Positions 25,173 through 39,900 of a stretch of 64,000 nucleotides of DNA are shown here, piece after piece. This stretch comes from Brugia malayi (Eukaryota > Nematoda > Chromadorea > Rhabditida > Onchocercidae). The stretch covers positions 8,160,001-8,224,000 of the forward strand of contig NW_025062478.1 of NCBI RefSeq assembly GCF_000002995.4, in the 5' to 3' direction. Made by a program: the position numbers and the translations under genes. Each line of letters starts with the position of its first letter. Position 1 is the stretch's first letter. Below the pieces are notes generated by a model. The model was given only the letters and a program-made list of their open reading frames with translations. It had not been told where the DNA came from and ran no database searches.

Positions 25173-27987
25173 TGTCAATTCATTGATTTTAAATATTCTT
25201 ATTGTCATTTTCATTCCTCTTTGCAATGATTGTTCCATTCATTCTTTTCTATCAAAATGAGATTGTAGTGTTTCTTCTTTGATCTCTCTCTACTGGCTTT
25301 TTTCTTCATTGTCTTTTTCCATTTTGCAGCTTTGCAGGATAATAGTTTCATCGCCTTAAAACATAATTTGAGTTCGTAACATTTTATTGCTTCTCTTACT
25401 GTTTTTTTTACTGAAAGTGGTAAGCTCGTTCCATTGCTTGTAAGTAATTGTGATGAAATTTCATAATTCTTGAATTGTTTTCATGTAGAAGTTTTTAACA
25501 AAATATATTTTATATTTTGTTAGTACTCTAGAAATTTAGAATCAGTGATCAATTCTTGAAATACAAAATTTGCGATTAAATTGACATAAATATCTTCTTG
25601 GTAAAACTATTTATAGAAATTATATGATTAATGCGTTCCAAGATGACATGATCCTTTACTCTTTAGTTGAAATTTTATTTAGCATTATTAGAATTGTGAA
25701 TTTTTAATTTTGTATAGTTGTAGTAAATATATGATTTTCCAGCGTATAGTTGAAACAGTTTTCGCGGAAAGCAGAAAACTAGGCGAAGGATTTTGGTTAG
25801 AAAAATGTATGAATAGGGGAAGAATGAAACTGTAAAATTTGATAATTGAAGAGCGTGCCATGATGTGTTCATTCGCTAAATTTAATATCTCTCAAAATAT
25901 CTTAATGCACACAATTCTATTGTTGAATTATCATATCTCAATTATTCTGATATCTCTTTTCTCCTATTTGACATTAGAATGAAATTGAATATCTGTATAT
26001 TATAAAATATGAATTGTGTTCGATGACTGATTCCCACGCCCTTCATTCTTTTTATAATTTGCAGTCTTTGAGAAAAATAACTTCATAACAGTTTTAGTTT
26101 TTTAATCCAATATTCAGACATTTTTCATTTTGCTTGAATTATTTATGTTATTCCAATAATAATATGCTTTATATAGTTATGAATTCCAGATCATTTCGGA
26201 TAATTATGTATTACTTAATTCCTGATTACCATTCATTCAAATCTCCATGCGCTTTATTCTTTTTCCAACTTTCAGTTTTTAAGATGATTATTTAGGAAAA
26301 AGTGGAACAGTCAGTGACTTTATCAATTGAAAACCAGTAATTCAGTTACTCAACAATGTATTTAATAACTTAGTTCGTTCCGTGGTCCCTTCCAGAAACG
26401 CTAATTTCTGTTTAAATTTATTCATTTGGATTTTTGTTAATACTTACACTTGTACTTCCTCGTTTTGTAATAGTATTAACTTATTGATGATCCCTCACTT
26501 CCTTTAAAAGTGCGTTTGTTATTTCTGCGGCTCTCACTATCAACAAATCATTTCTTCTAGTAGAAGTTTTATCATGATTATTTTTAGAACTATTACTGAG
26601 AATTCTTTCCTAAGTGCAAGGTAATTATGCACACCTAAAATAATGGGTAAAGTGTATTAGAAGTTAGATGATTTAAGTCTACGTATCTTTCTATTTAATA
26701 AGATATAGTTTCAAGGACAGTTGTCAAAACTTAAGCGGCTTTTAATGAACAGATCTAGTATTAAACGAACTTACTGGAGGTGTTTTCATACTTGTACTTT
26801 ATATATGGTATGTATTACTGCTTAAACATTATAAAAGTAACAGAAGTGTTCCCGACAGAGTTCTTATGCAAAGGGTTAAAGTTTATTGAATCGCTTAAAG
26901 CAAATTTAAAAAAAAAAAAAAGCAAATTTAAGCGTGTCGGATATATTGTGCAAAAGATTAAATGTTACAAAAGGACATAACAGACTGGATCTGACTGTAA
27001 GAATTTATGTTTTTTTTTTTTTTTTTTTATGTGCTTTTATAATATTTCAATATTAAGTGATAAGGTTTGGTTTATTTTAGCCCTGGCTATGTTGGTAATG
27101 ATTAGTTTGAATCATACTTTTACCATTAATTTGCATATATTTTTGCTTTTAATATATTGTCTCATTAAAATAGTAAAGCTGCAAATTCTTCAGATAATTC
27201 TTAATATTAGATAATGATTTCTCCTAAGTTACTAGTGTTCCTTAATAATAATAATTATAGACAGTATTAATCCTGCCTCAAATAATTAATTTATCAGAAC
27301 TAAGATTTTTTGGTTAAAAAGAGTTGAAACTAAGCTAATTGAAATGTCGTTCATAATCTGTAGCTGACAATTTACTACTTTAGTAAAACAACCGCTCGAG
27401 TACCCTTATTGTCACTGTTCCCATTTGTAGCATTCAGTGCTTACAATATGGTCCTTGACTTAAAGGTATGTAATTGTGTTGTTGGAATTATCTTTTCTTT
27501 CAGACAAACTAATTGCATAGGATAGAAGTATCGAATTATGCAGTTTTAGTACGTTTCTCAATAATTAAATGTTGAAATTTTTGTAGTTATCCTATTGAAG
27601 TGTTCATTGTTTGCAAGATTTTCCGTCCCGAACCTATTTTCAGTCTCTAGTACAGAAGTTCTTTTCAGGGAATTAAAATATTCATTGTATTGCATCTTCC
27701 AAATCTATTGGCATCATTAGTATCCATTCTGAATTCGTTTATACTATAGTACCCTTCGAAAAATTGATATCAATTATCGCTCCTCTTTAATAAGGATGAG
27801 TATAAAATATTAATAGAGATGAAGAAGAAAAGATGCAGAAATCGGTCAGATATTTGTGTAAGTATCTGCCATCGAATTTCGAGAGATAGATTTTGTGAAC
27901 AAATCTTTGATGGATTGTTGGATGAATGGACGGATGAGTTGCGAGGAGTGATGACAGTTACAGTAGCGATAATAGTCTGAAGTTAGG

Positions 27988-28019
27988 TATGCTTCTAGAA
28001 ATGGATTTCTAGAAGCATA
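27988..28019. promoter_or_regulatory. Perfect 15-bp inverted repeat containing two heat-shock-element-like cores
   Basis: TATGCTTCTAGAAAT is followed by GG and then its exact reverse complement. Each arm contains TTCTAGAA, the nTTCnnGAAn palindrome bound by heat shock factor trimers, so the whole has four alternating TTC/GAA pentamer-like blocks. It could instead be a small RNA hairpin. It is isolated from any gene model, so the role is unknown. Confidence 0.45.
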
Positions 28020-30706
28020 GACATATGAAAGTTTTATGGTATAAAGAAATGGAGATTGAAAGGTACTGTTGACACTGCTTATATTTACTTTCCTTTTTTT
28101 TTTGCATTTTATGGTTCAGTGAGTCTTCCATCAATTTATTTTTTCCTATACTTTTTATGTGGCTGATAACTATTGTGAGTTAAAGTATGGAATCGAAATG
28201 CATAAATTTTGTTAAATTAACTGAACTTCTGGGAAAGAAAGCATTTTCTCTTTATTGGTTTCATTTTGCTCACTATTAGCCGAAAGAAAATGAGAGCTGA
28301 GGTTTGGAAAATTTAAGTTTGAGAAGTGGAGAGACTTACTCATTCCAAAGTGGGATATGTTTTTGGTAAACCTGATAAAATTTCTTTTTCGTATAACTTG
28401 CCTTATTTTGTGTGGATTTGCATTTTATAAATCCGGGACTCACCATAGGGTATCCTTTTTTCCTGTTTTCATCATTGAATACAATTGCAGTCTTTCCAAA
28501 ATGATCTATAACCTGAGTGAAATAATATCAGAAACACCGTGTCTAAAATTCTTGGATAGCGTAGTTAGTCTATTAATTTTTCCTTAAGTTCTTTTGAGGA
28601 TAGGTTGTCTTGTAAATATTGTCTTCAAATTTTATGTTGAAATTAAATTTTTATTTAAAATTTATTTGACTGTAATTTTTTGTTGCAGAAAAAATAGTCG
28701 AATTTCATGCAGAAATTGAAGAGATTTTCCTATTTAAAAGATAAAAATAATTTCGTAAGATCAATGTTTTTTCTCCTCTCATTAATTATTGTGCAGATTT
28801 TTTTTTTTAGGGATTGTAAATCTATAAATGTTGAATAATTTTAGTTAATAGGTGCAGCTTATTGATAACTTGATAACCTGTATTTTAGCTATCATTTTTC
28901 TTGTGATTTATGATCGCAAAAAGAATCTATGTGATTATAGAATGTGAAATATGGCAGAGAATTTCGAAAAGCTGTCAAATTTGCCAAAAGTAGTTCTTAA
29001 AGAGTAATTTAGTTCTTGGATTTAGCATAAAAACTTCCTCCGCTCTTCCCGTAAAAACTCAAAATTTAATGTCCTTTTCTAAGATTTAGGGGTCAAACTT
29101 TATTCTACAAAATTAATTACGGGTTTTTAAGAAACATTTTTTTAGAGCAACAAGGATAGAGTCCTTTGAGGTTTTTTTTTTTGGCACAATGTTTTCGATT
29201 CGACAACAAGCAGTTATAAAATGTAAGTGAGAGGGCTTATTGCGAACCGAAAGTTTAAAATGGAAGTACAGTGAGAATATGAGAATAGTACAACTGTTTT
29301 GTGATCTACCAAATTTTGCCAAAAAACGATGATTAAATTTCACATCGATTTCAAAGTTTATTATATGTATCAAATTTGGATTCTATTTCTTCCCACTCAC
29401 TTAATTGCTCTTCCTATTTCTCCGATTTCCCTATTCTTTTTTCTGTATAGAATATTTGCTAATATAAATTGGGCTTAGTAGAAAGAGGTCTGCTGGAGGA
29501 AAGAGATCTTTTGCAGGCTGCAGGAGAAGTAAGAATGGATGGATAACTAGGCAAGGCCGTTATGAGTTTTGGTCATTAGTCTTCCCATACAACTGGTTTC
29601 ATCTATTCTAGGTCCTCCATTAGGCAGTCCTAGACTCGGACCAAACGTCGATAATTCTAGTCTCATGCTGTTTCACTAACCCTAACCCTATTGAAAGAGG
29701 TGCTGTTCATGTTTTCCTTCACCTCCTTTCATGGTGGATAGCTTGGCGTTCGATTAGAAATCAATGAGGAATAAATTGAGCTAGAACAGATGCGACATTT
29801 TGCATCATCCTTACGACTATAGTTATTAAAAAAATTCTTGAAACTTCTTTATATTCAATCATCCTATTTTTGTGTCCTTAATACGCAGTCTTGTTAAACT
29901 GCTGGTTACTATCCAATACGTGATTATACTTTCTTTCTTTTCTTCTAGTTTTAGTTTATATTCTGTGAAAGCCAAAGGATTTTTAATGCTTAAGAGTACA
30001 TTCTATTCAAAACTCATTGTCAACGGTGACAGTGGAACTCATGACTAGTTCCAGTTGAATGGAGGTGGTTGGTATTCGGGATTATGCTCGTCTATACTTT
30101 TTTACGCTTTCCTGATGTTTGCTTACTGATTTAGAAAAAGATAGGAACAACACTAAGGACAGTGACCCAAAATGAATTTGATAAAAGAGCGGAAAATAGA
30201 ATTCAGAGATAAAAAAACTGAGAATGGGCGATCTCCGTTATACGATTTTATAAGTTAAGAAGGAAGAATGGAACGATAAGAAGCACTTATCGCTGTGTAA
30301 ATGTGGAGCAAATCGATGTTTCATCTCAATCACAGTGATCATGTTATCGAGTAATGTTGCAGTTCATGATATTCTTTGGTTGGTGTTTCAGTCGACATGG
30401 AGATGTTTGATTGAATACTTCTCTCAGTCTATTATAACAATAACATCGTTTTGTCACCATTTTTTCTCATCTCTTGCGGAATTCAAGGAAGGTTAAGAAT
30501 TAATTCAGTGTTCTTTTTTTCTCTGCATTAGCAGTTGTTTATTAATGCATAGTCCGGTTGTATAATACAGTATTGTAGGTACGAGAAAAGTAATACAAAA
30601 TTCACATAGAGCTTGTACTCCTTTTTTATTTTTCTCTTCTTTTCTGAAAATTTTCAAAAATTTTCAAAGCTTAAACATGAAGGACGTTCTTGATGCATTA
30701 TTCTGA

Positions 30707-30765
30707 AAATGTAATTAAACAATCATCAATATATTTAAAAAAATGTAATTAAACAATCATCAATA
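30707..30765. repeat. Two-copy 25-bp direct repeat
   Basis: AAATGTAATTAAACAATCAT plus CAATA occurs at about 30707 and again at about 30741, separated by an A/T spacer. It is a small local duplication with no link to a gene. Confidence 0.8.
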
Positions 30766-33700
30766 GATTAATGTGACTATAAGAACTTTATCTGTGGAAA
30801 GATAACTTCGAAGAGAAGTTTTCTAATTTGGGAAGTTGGCAAGGATAAATTATTATTAGTTGCAATGTTATAAAGGAAAAGAGCTAATGCTTCATTTCAA
30901 AATTATCGAGGTTTAGAAGTTATAAATTGCATTTCATGTGAACAACAAAATGCAGCACCATCGAAATTGGATGATTTATGCTATTACGGGTGCGGTCATT
31001 TCGTACTCACCCTTCTACTTCTTCGCAGTCGTCCCACCCATTCTTATCGTCTATCCATTTCATTCATTACTGCAAATTTAATAGTTATATATCTTTGAAG
31101 ATAAAATTTCCTTCTTTTTTTGAAATTGTTCGTAAATACCTCTCGTAGGTATTTTAAGTTAATCTAAGTACTGTCCAATAATTGTTACCATTGTTATTGT
31201 TTCAGGTCATCACACCATTTACATCTCTCCGGTTTCGTTGTACTTCTAATGTTTCAAGCACCAACCTGTTTTCATCGAAATTTTTTTAAAATACAACTTC
31301 GAATTACCGTGCTTATTAATCACTTTCTCAAGATTCCTTTATTTAATTTTGCCTTTAGTTGCTTTCATTTATTCCTTTTCCACACAAACTTTGTTCAATC
31401 TGATGAAAGATTATATAGTCGAAAGAAGCTTTTTTGTTTTTCTTTTCTCTTCGATGTAGATAATATGTCAAATAAGCACTTTTGTGTTTTGAATTGTTCA
31501 AACATTTTATTATGGGCTGCAAGTTGACATAACTCGTCAAGTATCTAATAGCTCCATTTATCCACCATATTTCTTAAGAAAAATGAATTGTTTTTGCTTG
31601 AAAGAGATAACGAAGTTCTGAATGACTGCTAGCAAATGTAACTGGCAGTTTAATGAAGAAGTAATGAAGGAACCGATCGAATTCACTGAAACCGGTTTAA
31701 TTTTAAATAAAATTAGTTGTAGTTTAATTTCCTTCAGGAATTTTACCAGTCGTTACGGAGCTGATATATCATGTCAAATCCTTCCCAGTATCAGGAAGAG
31801 CATTTATTGAGCTGCTGTTTCCCTAATTTTTCTTTCTGAGGTCTAGCTGAAATTGTTAAAATGCTTAAGAGAGTTTTTTAAGAGACAATGAAAAACTATA
31901 CTGGTCGATCTCCTTCCAACTTTTTTTTTATTTTGCATCGTTTGATTTGCTCATCCTTAATTTCTCCTCCGAGAGATTTTGTCCACTCTTAATTTTCTTC
32001 GATTCGATCCATTAAGGTTTATGAAGTGGGGATTTTTATAAAGTTCAAAAAGGAATGTACTTTTATGTCTTACAGGATGTAGGAGATTGTTAGATACCAT
32101 CAGAATGGTTTTTTTTTTTTTTTTTTCTTGGATCATATTTTATTATTGTAGAATTAGTTTCCTGTGCCAATTTGTCGGCCATTAGTGCTGAATAATTATT
32201 TGGTATAGATATTGTGGTATCAGCCGGATGACCTCACTTTCAACAGCATTCATTAGAACAGTACAAATGGAAGATTGTAATTATAGGATAGTTACGAGTG
32301 CTTCAAAATTAAGCCAATTAGGAATATTGTATCTTCTGGACATATGCCAATATGCTTACCCATTCAGTCGTTGCGTGTTTCACTGATACGAAATGTCGTG
32401 TCTATGTGTGCCATATATGAACGGTAGAAGTAATACTTGAATGCTATGTACTTAACAATATTTATATCTGAATTAGTTTAAGGCAACACTTATATGTAAT
32501 TGCTTTCATTATGCTTGGCAGTAATTTTATTTGTTTAGATATAGAGATTTAGATATAAAATTTGTTTGTATTCTTATCTTGTTACAACATTTTTTTTAGA
32601 ATGAAAGTAAAACTACAAAAAAAAATTTTAGATTGCTTATTCATTCCTTATTATTGCAACACTCTCCTCTGTACTATTCTGTGTTTCCATTTTATTTCGA
32701 AATTTCTTTTTTTAAAGTCTTAATTGCGAAGAACTAGGATAACTTTCTTCTAATTCAATTATGAGCGCTGTGGCTTTTTTGGGATCACCAAAATTTATTC
32801 TAATAGCCTGGATGGATGGACAAAAAAGTTGTTTTGTTTACGTTGATGATAATGTTTTTCTCGATGATAACTATCAGCTTAGATATGATCATCGTTTTTG
32901 CTTTTGTAAACCTCGTTATTTCAAAACATTTTTCATTTTTTAATTTTTTTTTTCTTTGATAACATTGTTATATTATATTACATAATGACAAGAAAGTAGC
33001 AGAAGGGAGATGATCACATGGACCGAACTGTAACTAAGTTTAGCCTTACAGTGCATACGAAAATTGTTGAAGATTTCATTTAGAGTGATAGTTGGGTTTA
33101 TCGTACATATTGATAATTCAGCTTCAGAAAGTGATGTATTTTTGAAATTTTTTTTTTGTTACATTTAAGCCTCTTAATAGGGAAGGAATGATTTCTCTGT
33201 TGTTTGATAAGTGGAGGTTTACACTACTTCCTATTCATTTTGCTTACAATTTGTAATTTTTATGGTTCAGGCGTGTGACGTGCGTTCATTCTTGAAATGT
33301 GTATTTCGAAAATAGTTTCATACAAGTGTTTTTGTTAAATTTCAGGCGTCAGGCCTCTAAAGAGTGCTAATAGTTCAATTTATATTTGCTACTTTTGCTG
33401 TGCTTGTTAACAACGACACTGTACTGCTGTGGTGCTGGCAATACAGACATTGAGCGTCACTGCCGATAATATTGCTCTTATTGTTATTATTGTCATTAAT
33501 TATGGATGTACTGATTTGACAGTCAGCGACAGCAGTAAGTGAATGCTTTTAGCTATAGTAGTAATAATAATGATAATAATAGTTATAATGGTATTCTGTC
33601 AGGTGACAACAACTGTATTCCTGTAGATATTGGTGACGATGGTGGAACTGATAATGGTTCGTTTTAAACAATTTTGAATCTATTTCTGTGAATAGGATTT

Positions 33701-33908
33701 GTACTCATTCTGCATCTGTTTTGGCATTTTGCTGATTCTTTTCAAAAAAGAGAAGAAGGTGAAAAAGTTAGAAAGAAGAAGGGAAAAGCTTATTCCGTCC
33801 TTTATTGTATATTTACTGATTTATTTAATTTATTCAAAATTTGCTTTACTTACTGCAATCACTGCGGGAATCGTTTACACAAATCGACAGTTTTCTAGAA
33901 TTGGAATT

Positions 33909-36900
33909 ATGGAGTAAGTTTACATATCTTTATTTTTAAAATATAAATTATGTGTTTCTAAAGAAGGCGAGTTTTTCTCTCAAACTTGATATTATTGACG
34001 TTCGAAATTTGCATAAAGAAAGATTCCAATTTTTGCTTGTGGAAGCAGTGTTTCTATGATTAAAGGTTTTCGAAAATTAGTTTTAAAATTTGAAATTCTT
34101 TATCCTTGCATGTTTTCAAATTTTCGTCTTTGTTTCTGTGGATAACTTTAACAGAGCTATAGTCCTGAACTTTTTTTTCTCACTTTGAAACATCTGCTGA
34201 TAATAAAGGATGCTAACTTTTTTATGAAGTTGGATCAGGTCTACAAATATGGATATGTAAATTACGGGGTTTTCTACCGAAATTTAGTTTCATTATTCTA
34301 TGCACTCACAAAATTATTATTGTAATTCCATTGATAAGTCTAAAATTTATGGGAAACAAACTTATTTTGCATCACTTGGACTTTCATAATTATTTAGCCA
34401 GTACAGGAGTCATATATCTCTCGTTTCTTTAAGTTTGAAACTGAAATACATACCAGTAATGCGTATTCACTTCCTAAGTCATTGTACATTTTTCCAACGA
34501 GTCAAAGAGATAGCATAGTTTGAAAATTAACTTATGAAAATGGTATACTGAATATCGAATTGTTATCAGCAGATAAATTTATTGATATCGGATTACTTAA
34601 TAATGAGCAAAAAGGAATCAGAAATTATAGTCTACTGATCGGAAATTATTCGTTTTTTTGTCCTTTTTTTTGTTAGTTTGGAAATAAAGGAAATTAGAAG
34701 TTTAAAAATATTGAGAAATTTTCCGCATTTATAATTAAAAAAGCAGGTTTTCAAAATGGCAAGTTTTTAATGATCATATTATTTTATGATTTTCAAAAGT
34801 TGTGAGTTTTCTTTATCTTTTTTTTTTTAAAAAATAATCATAACCATAGATAAATATTCCGGTATTCCAGTTGTGGGGATTAAGCCAATATAAATGAATA
34901 ATAATTCGAACTACTTTGGGTTGGTCACAGTTACAAAAATTTCTGTTTATGCAAATGCGAGAGGAAGAGTGACAGTTTTTCTGCATACTCATTATTTCAT
35001 CCCCTATATGTGTTCCCCTATATTTGTATTGTTTATGTCCATCTGTCTATAATTTTCGCTCTTTCTTCCATATATTATCCTGAAGGTTTGCATAATTGCG
35101 ATCATCGTTTTGCCATTTTTCATGGCCAAAGCGGTTCTTATCTTGCAAATGATAATATCACATCGATTATTTTCTTGGAAGATATTTGGATAACTCAATA
35201 CCCTTGTTAATAAGAAGTAAATAAATGGGCATGTATACTTAAAGCTTATTTGGAAAATCCAGTCAATAATAGACGGATAAATGGTTATAAGTGGTTACAG
35301 TGTATAGTCATATTTGAACTGAAATGAATTAAATAAACTTGGCTGTCGAAACACTGATTCATGCTATAGGAAAAAAGTTTGCTTTCATTCTATTGTTTCT
35401 TTTACTGTGTTAAATACTTTATACGGTTTGTATTACTATTCCCATAAAAGTAAAGTGTGAATATGCGCAAACAGACTAGACGCAATTTGCAAGAGTAAAT
35501 AAATTTAGCCGCGGTAAGTTGAGGAATTTCATATTCTGAATAATAGTTTACTTAAGACTTCGTGTTCTTTAACGTCTGGGCTGTCAATTTGTACATTTAT
35601 ATACATATGTAGAAGAAATGGATTATGCTTTAAATGCGGATACAATCCACGCAAATGAGTAGTTTGTGTAAAGATGAGGAGAAAATGTCATGGTCAAATT
35701 AAAAATTTTGTTGTCATTACAAATATAGCAGCGATGTATTGGACTATTGTCGGAAGTCTTTTCCGATGGACAAAGATTTTAAATTAGCAATCTGGAGTTC
35801 ACCAAATATAGTTTATGAAATAAATGGTATTGTGTGGATCGGGAATTTTACATTTTATAAGATAATTTTAAAAGTATTAGAGGAAGAGTTGTTATATATC
35901 ATTGAAGCAGAATAATGCGTAAAATAATGAAAATTTTTTGCAAAAATTTTTGTCGTGGGAAAATGTTCGAAAAATCATCCTTTGTGGGGACTGAAAGTAA
36001 GGGCATCGTGTATTCTATTATTTAAATTTGTCCTTAAGAAAGGGCAAATATAATTACGCTGCTTTTTTCTCTTTCTTTTCTTTTTTGTCTGAAGGACATT
36101 TCCTATATTGAAAATGATATCGAAATGTGATACGAAGGGACAGAGAGAAAACGATTTTTAGAAAATCGAATTTATTCTCTCAGTTAATCTTCCCATTTCT
36201 TTTTGTTGCACCTCTTTTGTTTCAGTTAATTCCTGGAGGTAGTGGAGCTCATACCTGAGACGACATTACATTGAGGTTCGAATGACTAGAAGTTAGCTTA
36301 TACTTTGTTAGCACAGAAGTGATTAGTTGAGCTTATGTTGAGGGAATATGTACCAGTCGATATTAATAACACGCATTAACATATACTATTTCACAAGATA
36401 TATTCGAAATGTTAAGTCTTGGAGAAGTTTTGTTTGTATATAACGCATCTCTGATATGATAAGCAATTAATGATTCGCAAATTAAAATCATTTGACAGAA
36501 AAGGATTATTAGAATTAGAGATTATATATATAAACTAATATCTCAAATCTTTATTTGTGATGTATCTTAAACTTTCTCATTCTTTGTTGCTTAAGGGGAA
36601 GCCATTCATTTTAGATGTCCGTGAATATCTGTTTGTTAGAGTATATTTGCTTTATGCTGTTATTGTTGTCATTGTTGATAAATGCAAGTTACTGATGAAG
36701 GACGAAGGAACTTAAAATATGAGACGAAATAAGTAGGCCTGCAAATACTAAATCCTCTTCTTTCAATTTCTTCTACTACTCGTGATTTTTGTCTTTTATT
36801 ATATGATATAAATGAAAAAAGATAAACTGATTAAAAAAAAATGTTTTCCGACTCCAAATTACTCTAGTGTAATTCTAGTTGATTCGTGGCGTATTTATTA

Positions 36901-39900
36901 GTAATTAAAATTATTATAATTTGATATCATAGTACTATTACTTACATATAGTTAGATGGAAATTTTTTCAGAGAGTCGACAGTGGCAGTGGCAATGGCAG
37001 ATGTAATGATGTACGATGATACTACGAAGCAATGGCTTTCACCTGATGGATCTAGTGAAGCAGCCCGATCACAAGTCCGAATATTACATAATGTTCATAC
37101 TAACGCATTTCGTATTGTCGCTACTCGCCTGCAGGTCAGGTTTTCTTTTTTCCATTCCTTGTGTAGTGTTAGGCTATGCAAATTCTTTTCTATAAATTTT
37201 ACTAATTGCTGTTACTGGTAATTGTGATTTTTCACAGTAAACTGTGAGGAACTTGAATATTGCAGCAGCCTGCTGTGGTACGTATTACTATAATTGAAGT
37301 TATTTGAATGATTTAGGATGGACATTGGATTCTTAATTGCAATGTTTACGAGAGACTGAGGTACAAACCAGCAACTCCAACATTTCATCAGTGGAGAGAT
37401 GAAAAAAGAAAAGTAATTTATTTCGTTTCAAAAATCATCCTTGTGTATTGTTTTATTGTTATCTTATTAACAAGTGGTGGCAATTAATGCTCAAGTTATT
37501 TCAGCAGTAATTTAGAAACAAAATAATATTCGTTCCAGGTTTATGGCCTAAGCTTCATGAAGGAAGAAGATGCTCGTCTTTTCGTGAAAGTTATGACACA
37601 GGCGCTGTCAATATTAACATCGAGTAGTGATTATCAGAATGGTAAGATTTTGAAAAAATATTCGGTAATACCAGTTGCTGGTTGTCGTTGAATTTATGCA
37701 ACTTCACAAATTCATTTTATTCGAAACGTTTCTGAATACAGCGGTATTCCCAGAGTTTCTGTTTTATTTTCAAAAAAACCCAATAAGTTTAGTGTTTGCC
37801 CTCTATACCAAACTTCTTGTAAGCCGACTGCTAATTCTTGAAAGCATTCTTTTCTTATCGGTACTGATTATCCTATTTTATCATAGCACGCTTATACGAT
37901 TCTTTTTGATTCCATTATAGCATTTGTTATTTTGTGTTTCATAACAGTGAATTACAGATATATTGAATTTTTGTGAAATTTTCAGTACTTACCTGTTTCA
38001 GGCAGTGATTTGGGTTTTTCGAATACTATTTATCAAGAGCCGCATCATTTACACCATAATGCATACAGTTCACCATCATTTCGGGGTGCTGATGAGGAAA
38101 GTTTATGTTCTGGTGGTGGTTCACAGGCACAAAATACGAACAACTTCCGGTTAATTTTTTTTTTAAACTTAAAATGAATCTGAAGCAGAATTAGAAAAGG
38201 AACTTATCAAACTCTGAAAGGATGTCTTCTGAAAATATTAGCTTTTTTATGTAGTAATGAATTTTGACTTGAATTCAGATCTGTATCGTGATATCTTGAT
38301 TACCAGAATGGTTAATTTTTGATGGGAATTTGAATGGTATCAGTGGCGTTTTATTTGAAATTGATCAAATTTAATAAGATTTTGTTTATTTGGAACGATT
38401 CTGACCTTTATTACTCATTATCTTTCTTTTTTTGTTATTTTATCTATTAGTTGGCGATACCATTGAATTCAAAATTCAATGGAATGTATAATCCAGAATT
38501 GATAATGTGAAATTTATGTTGAATTATCTCAAATTTGATTTACGCAGTCAAGGTCCAAAATTCTCAGAATTGATAAACTGAATCAAGATCAATATTCAAT
38601 TCCATTTATCGTTGTAGTTTTTGTCACAAAGTTAATTTTTAAGATGTAAATGGAAGGAACACATCTGACATCATAAGCTTTATTGTACACACCATAAGGA
38701 TTGTTAGGAAAGAGGGAAGCATGTAGAGTAGGCAGAGTGAATTATTTTGGGTTTGACGATGACTAAATTTAATCATTTTCCGAAAGCTATAAAATTAAAG
38801 CTTAAAATTGACAAATATTGAGAGGTGCATTGTGCTGTTATTACTGTATAACACTATGAAGGCATACTCTATTATAGAGGAAGAAAAAGGAGGAATTATT
38901 TGTGTTGTAGAGCTTTCAAGGACATGGCTTCAATTATGCCACTGCACTTCAAAAGATTTTCAGTTTCTTAAAGAGGAGAAAAAAACTTTTTTTTGTTCAA
39001 AAATTTTGTTGAAATAAAGGGCATAACACTGATGTAATGCTTTGCTATATTCCCAAACCGTCGAAATCTTGAAATTTTATCTCTTTCTGAAAGTCGATTG
39101 TATCAGAAAAAGCAGAGCTCATGCATTTTTTTTTTTTTTTTTTGTGCTATTAAGCAAGAAAATCCTTTTCATATCTCTTTTTCCCTTAAAAAAGACTAGA
39201 AAAAAAGGTATAAAAAAGTCTAACAATAATTAAAAATTAGTAAAACAATTCAGATAGGAAAATGTGGCTTTTTATGACAAGATGACAAGACTTATGGTAG
39301 AAGGACTTTAGTTTTACTTTCGTAGAATTTCCAAAAACAAAAGAGGGCCAATTAAAAAATGTAGTTAAAAAGTGGTGTTATTTCTTTAAGTATGCAAGCG
39401 AGAGCAGTGAAGGGAGTTTAGAAAGAATAATAGGAAGTGGTGTAATTATTAGTAGAGCTTATAATGAATTGAACAAATATAATTAGAGTGAGGAAGAGCG
39501 TATGATCAAGCTAAGAAACATTACACTTTTCGATGATTTTCTTAATCGTCAAGTTCTATTGGCTAGCAGATACAAGTTTGATCAGATTGGGATGAATAAA
39601 TTTAAAATTATCCTTTATTTAAGGATAATTTTTAGGTTTTGGCATCCCGTTTCCCAAAGTACCAATCATAGCATTTAGATTGTTTAAAAAAGTATTTTTA
39701 TCTCTTTGTATATTCCTATGATGTTCATGCCTTTATTTTAAAAAAACTTAAAAGCAATCTTGTTTACGTCTTTATTAAAATTTATTTGAAGTTATTCGAA
39801 AGCAGTAAATATTAGTAAAGCGTTGCTTATTGAAGAATGGGAATTTTTTGTTGAACAGAATCATGTTGCTTCATCATTACACTCATTCTGTGATATTTTT

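Larger units (their letters stand above)
25173..33698. other. Long intergenic region without supported genes
   Basis: About 8.5 kb, AT-rich, with many poly-T runs and scattered short frames of extreme composition (for example 26780-26980, 28357-28587, 31249-31527) that have no coherent splice context. Notable pieces are the hairpin at 27988-28019, a two-copy direct repeat at 30707-30765, and two CTAACCCTAACCC-like units near 29680 that are too short to be telomeric. No tRNA or rRNA seen. It may contain distal 5' UTR exons or enhancers of the Ena gene. Confidence 0.4.

Noticed and set aside
29675..29692. CTAACCCTAACCC resembling telomeric repeats
   Set aside because: Only two units, and nematode telomeres use TTAGGC, so chance or local duplication is more likely.
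33699..33917. 72-codon frame with a membrane-like segment
   Set aside because: No ATG at its start. It overlaps the Ena/VASP start exon in the same frame and is best read as 5' UTR, although an N-terminal extension cannot be excluded.
36230..36300. GAGGTTCGAATGAC resembling a tRNA T-arm
   Set aside because: No matching A-box, anticodon arm or acceptor stem could be folded around it.
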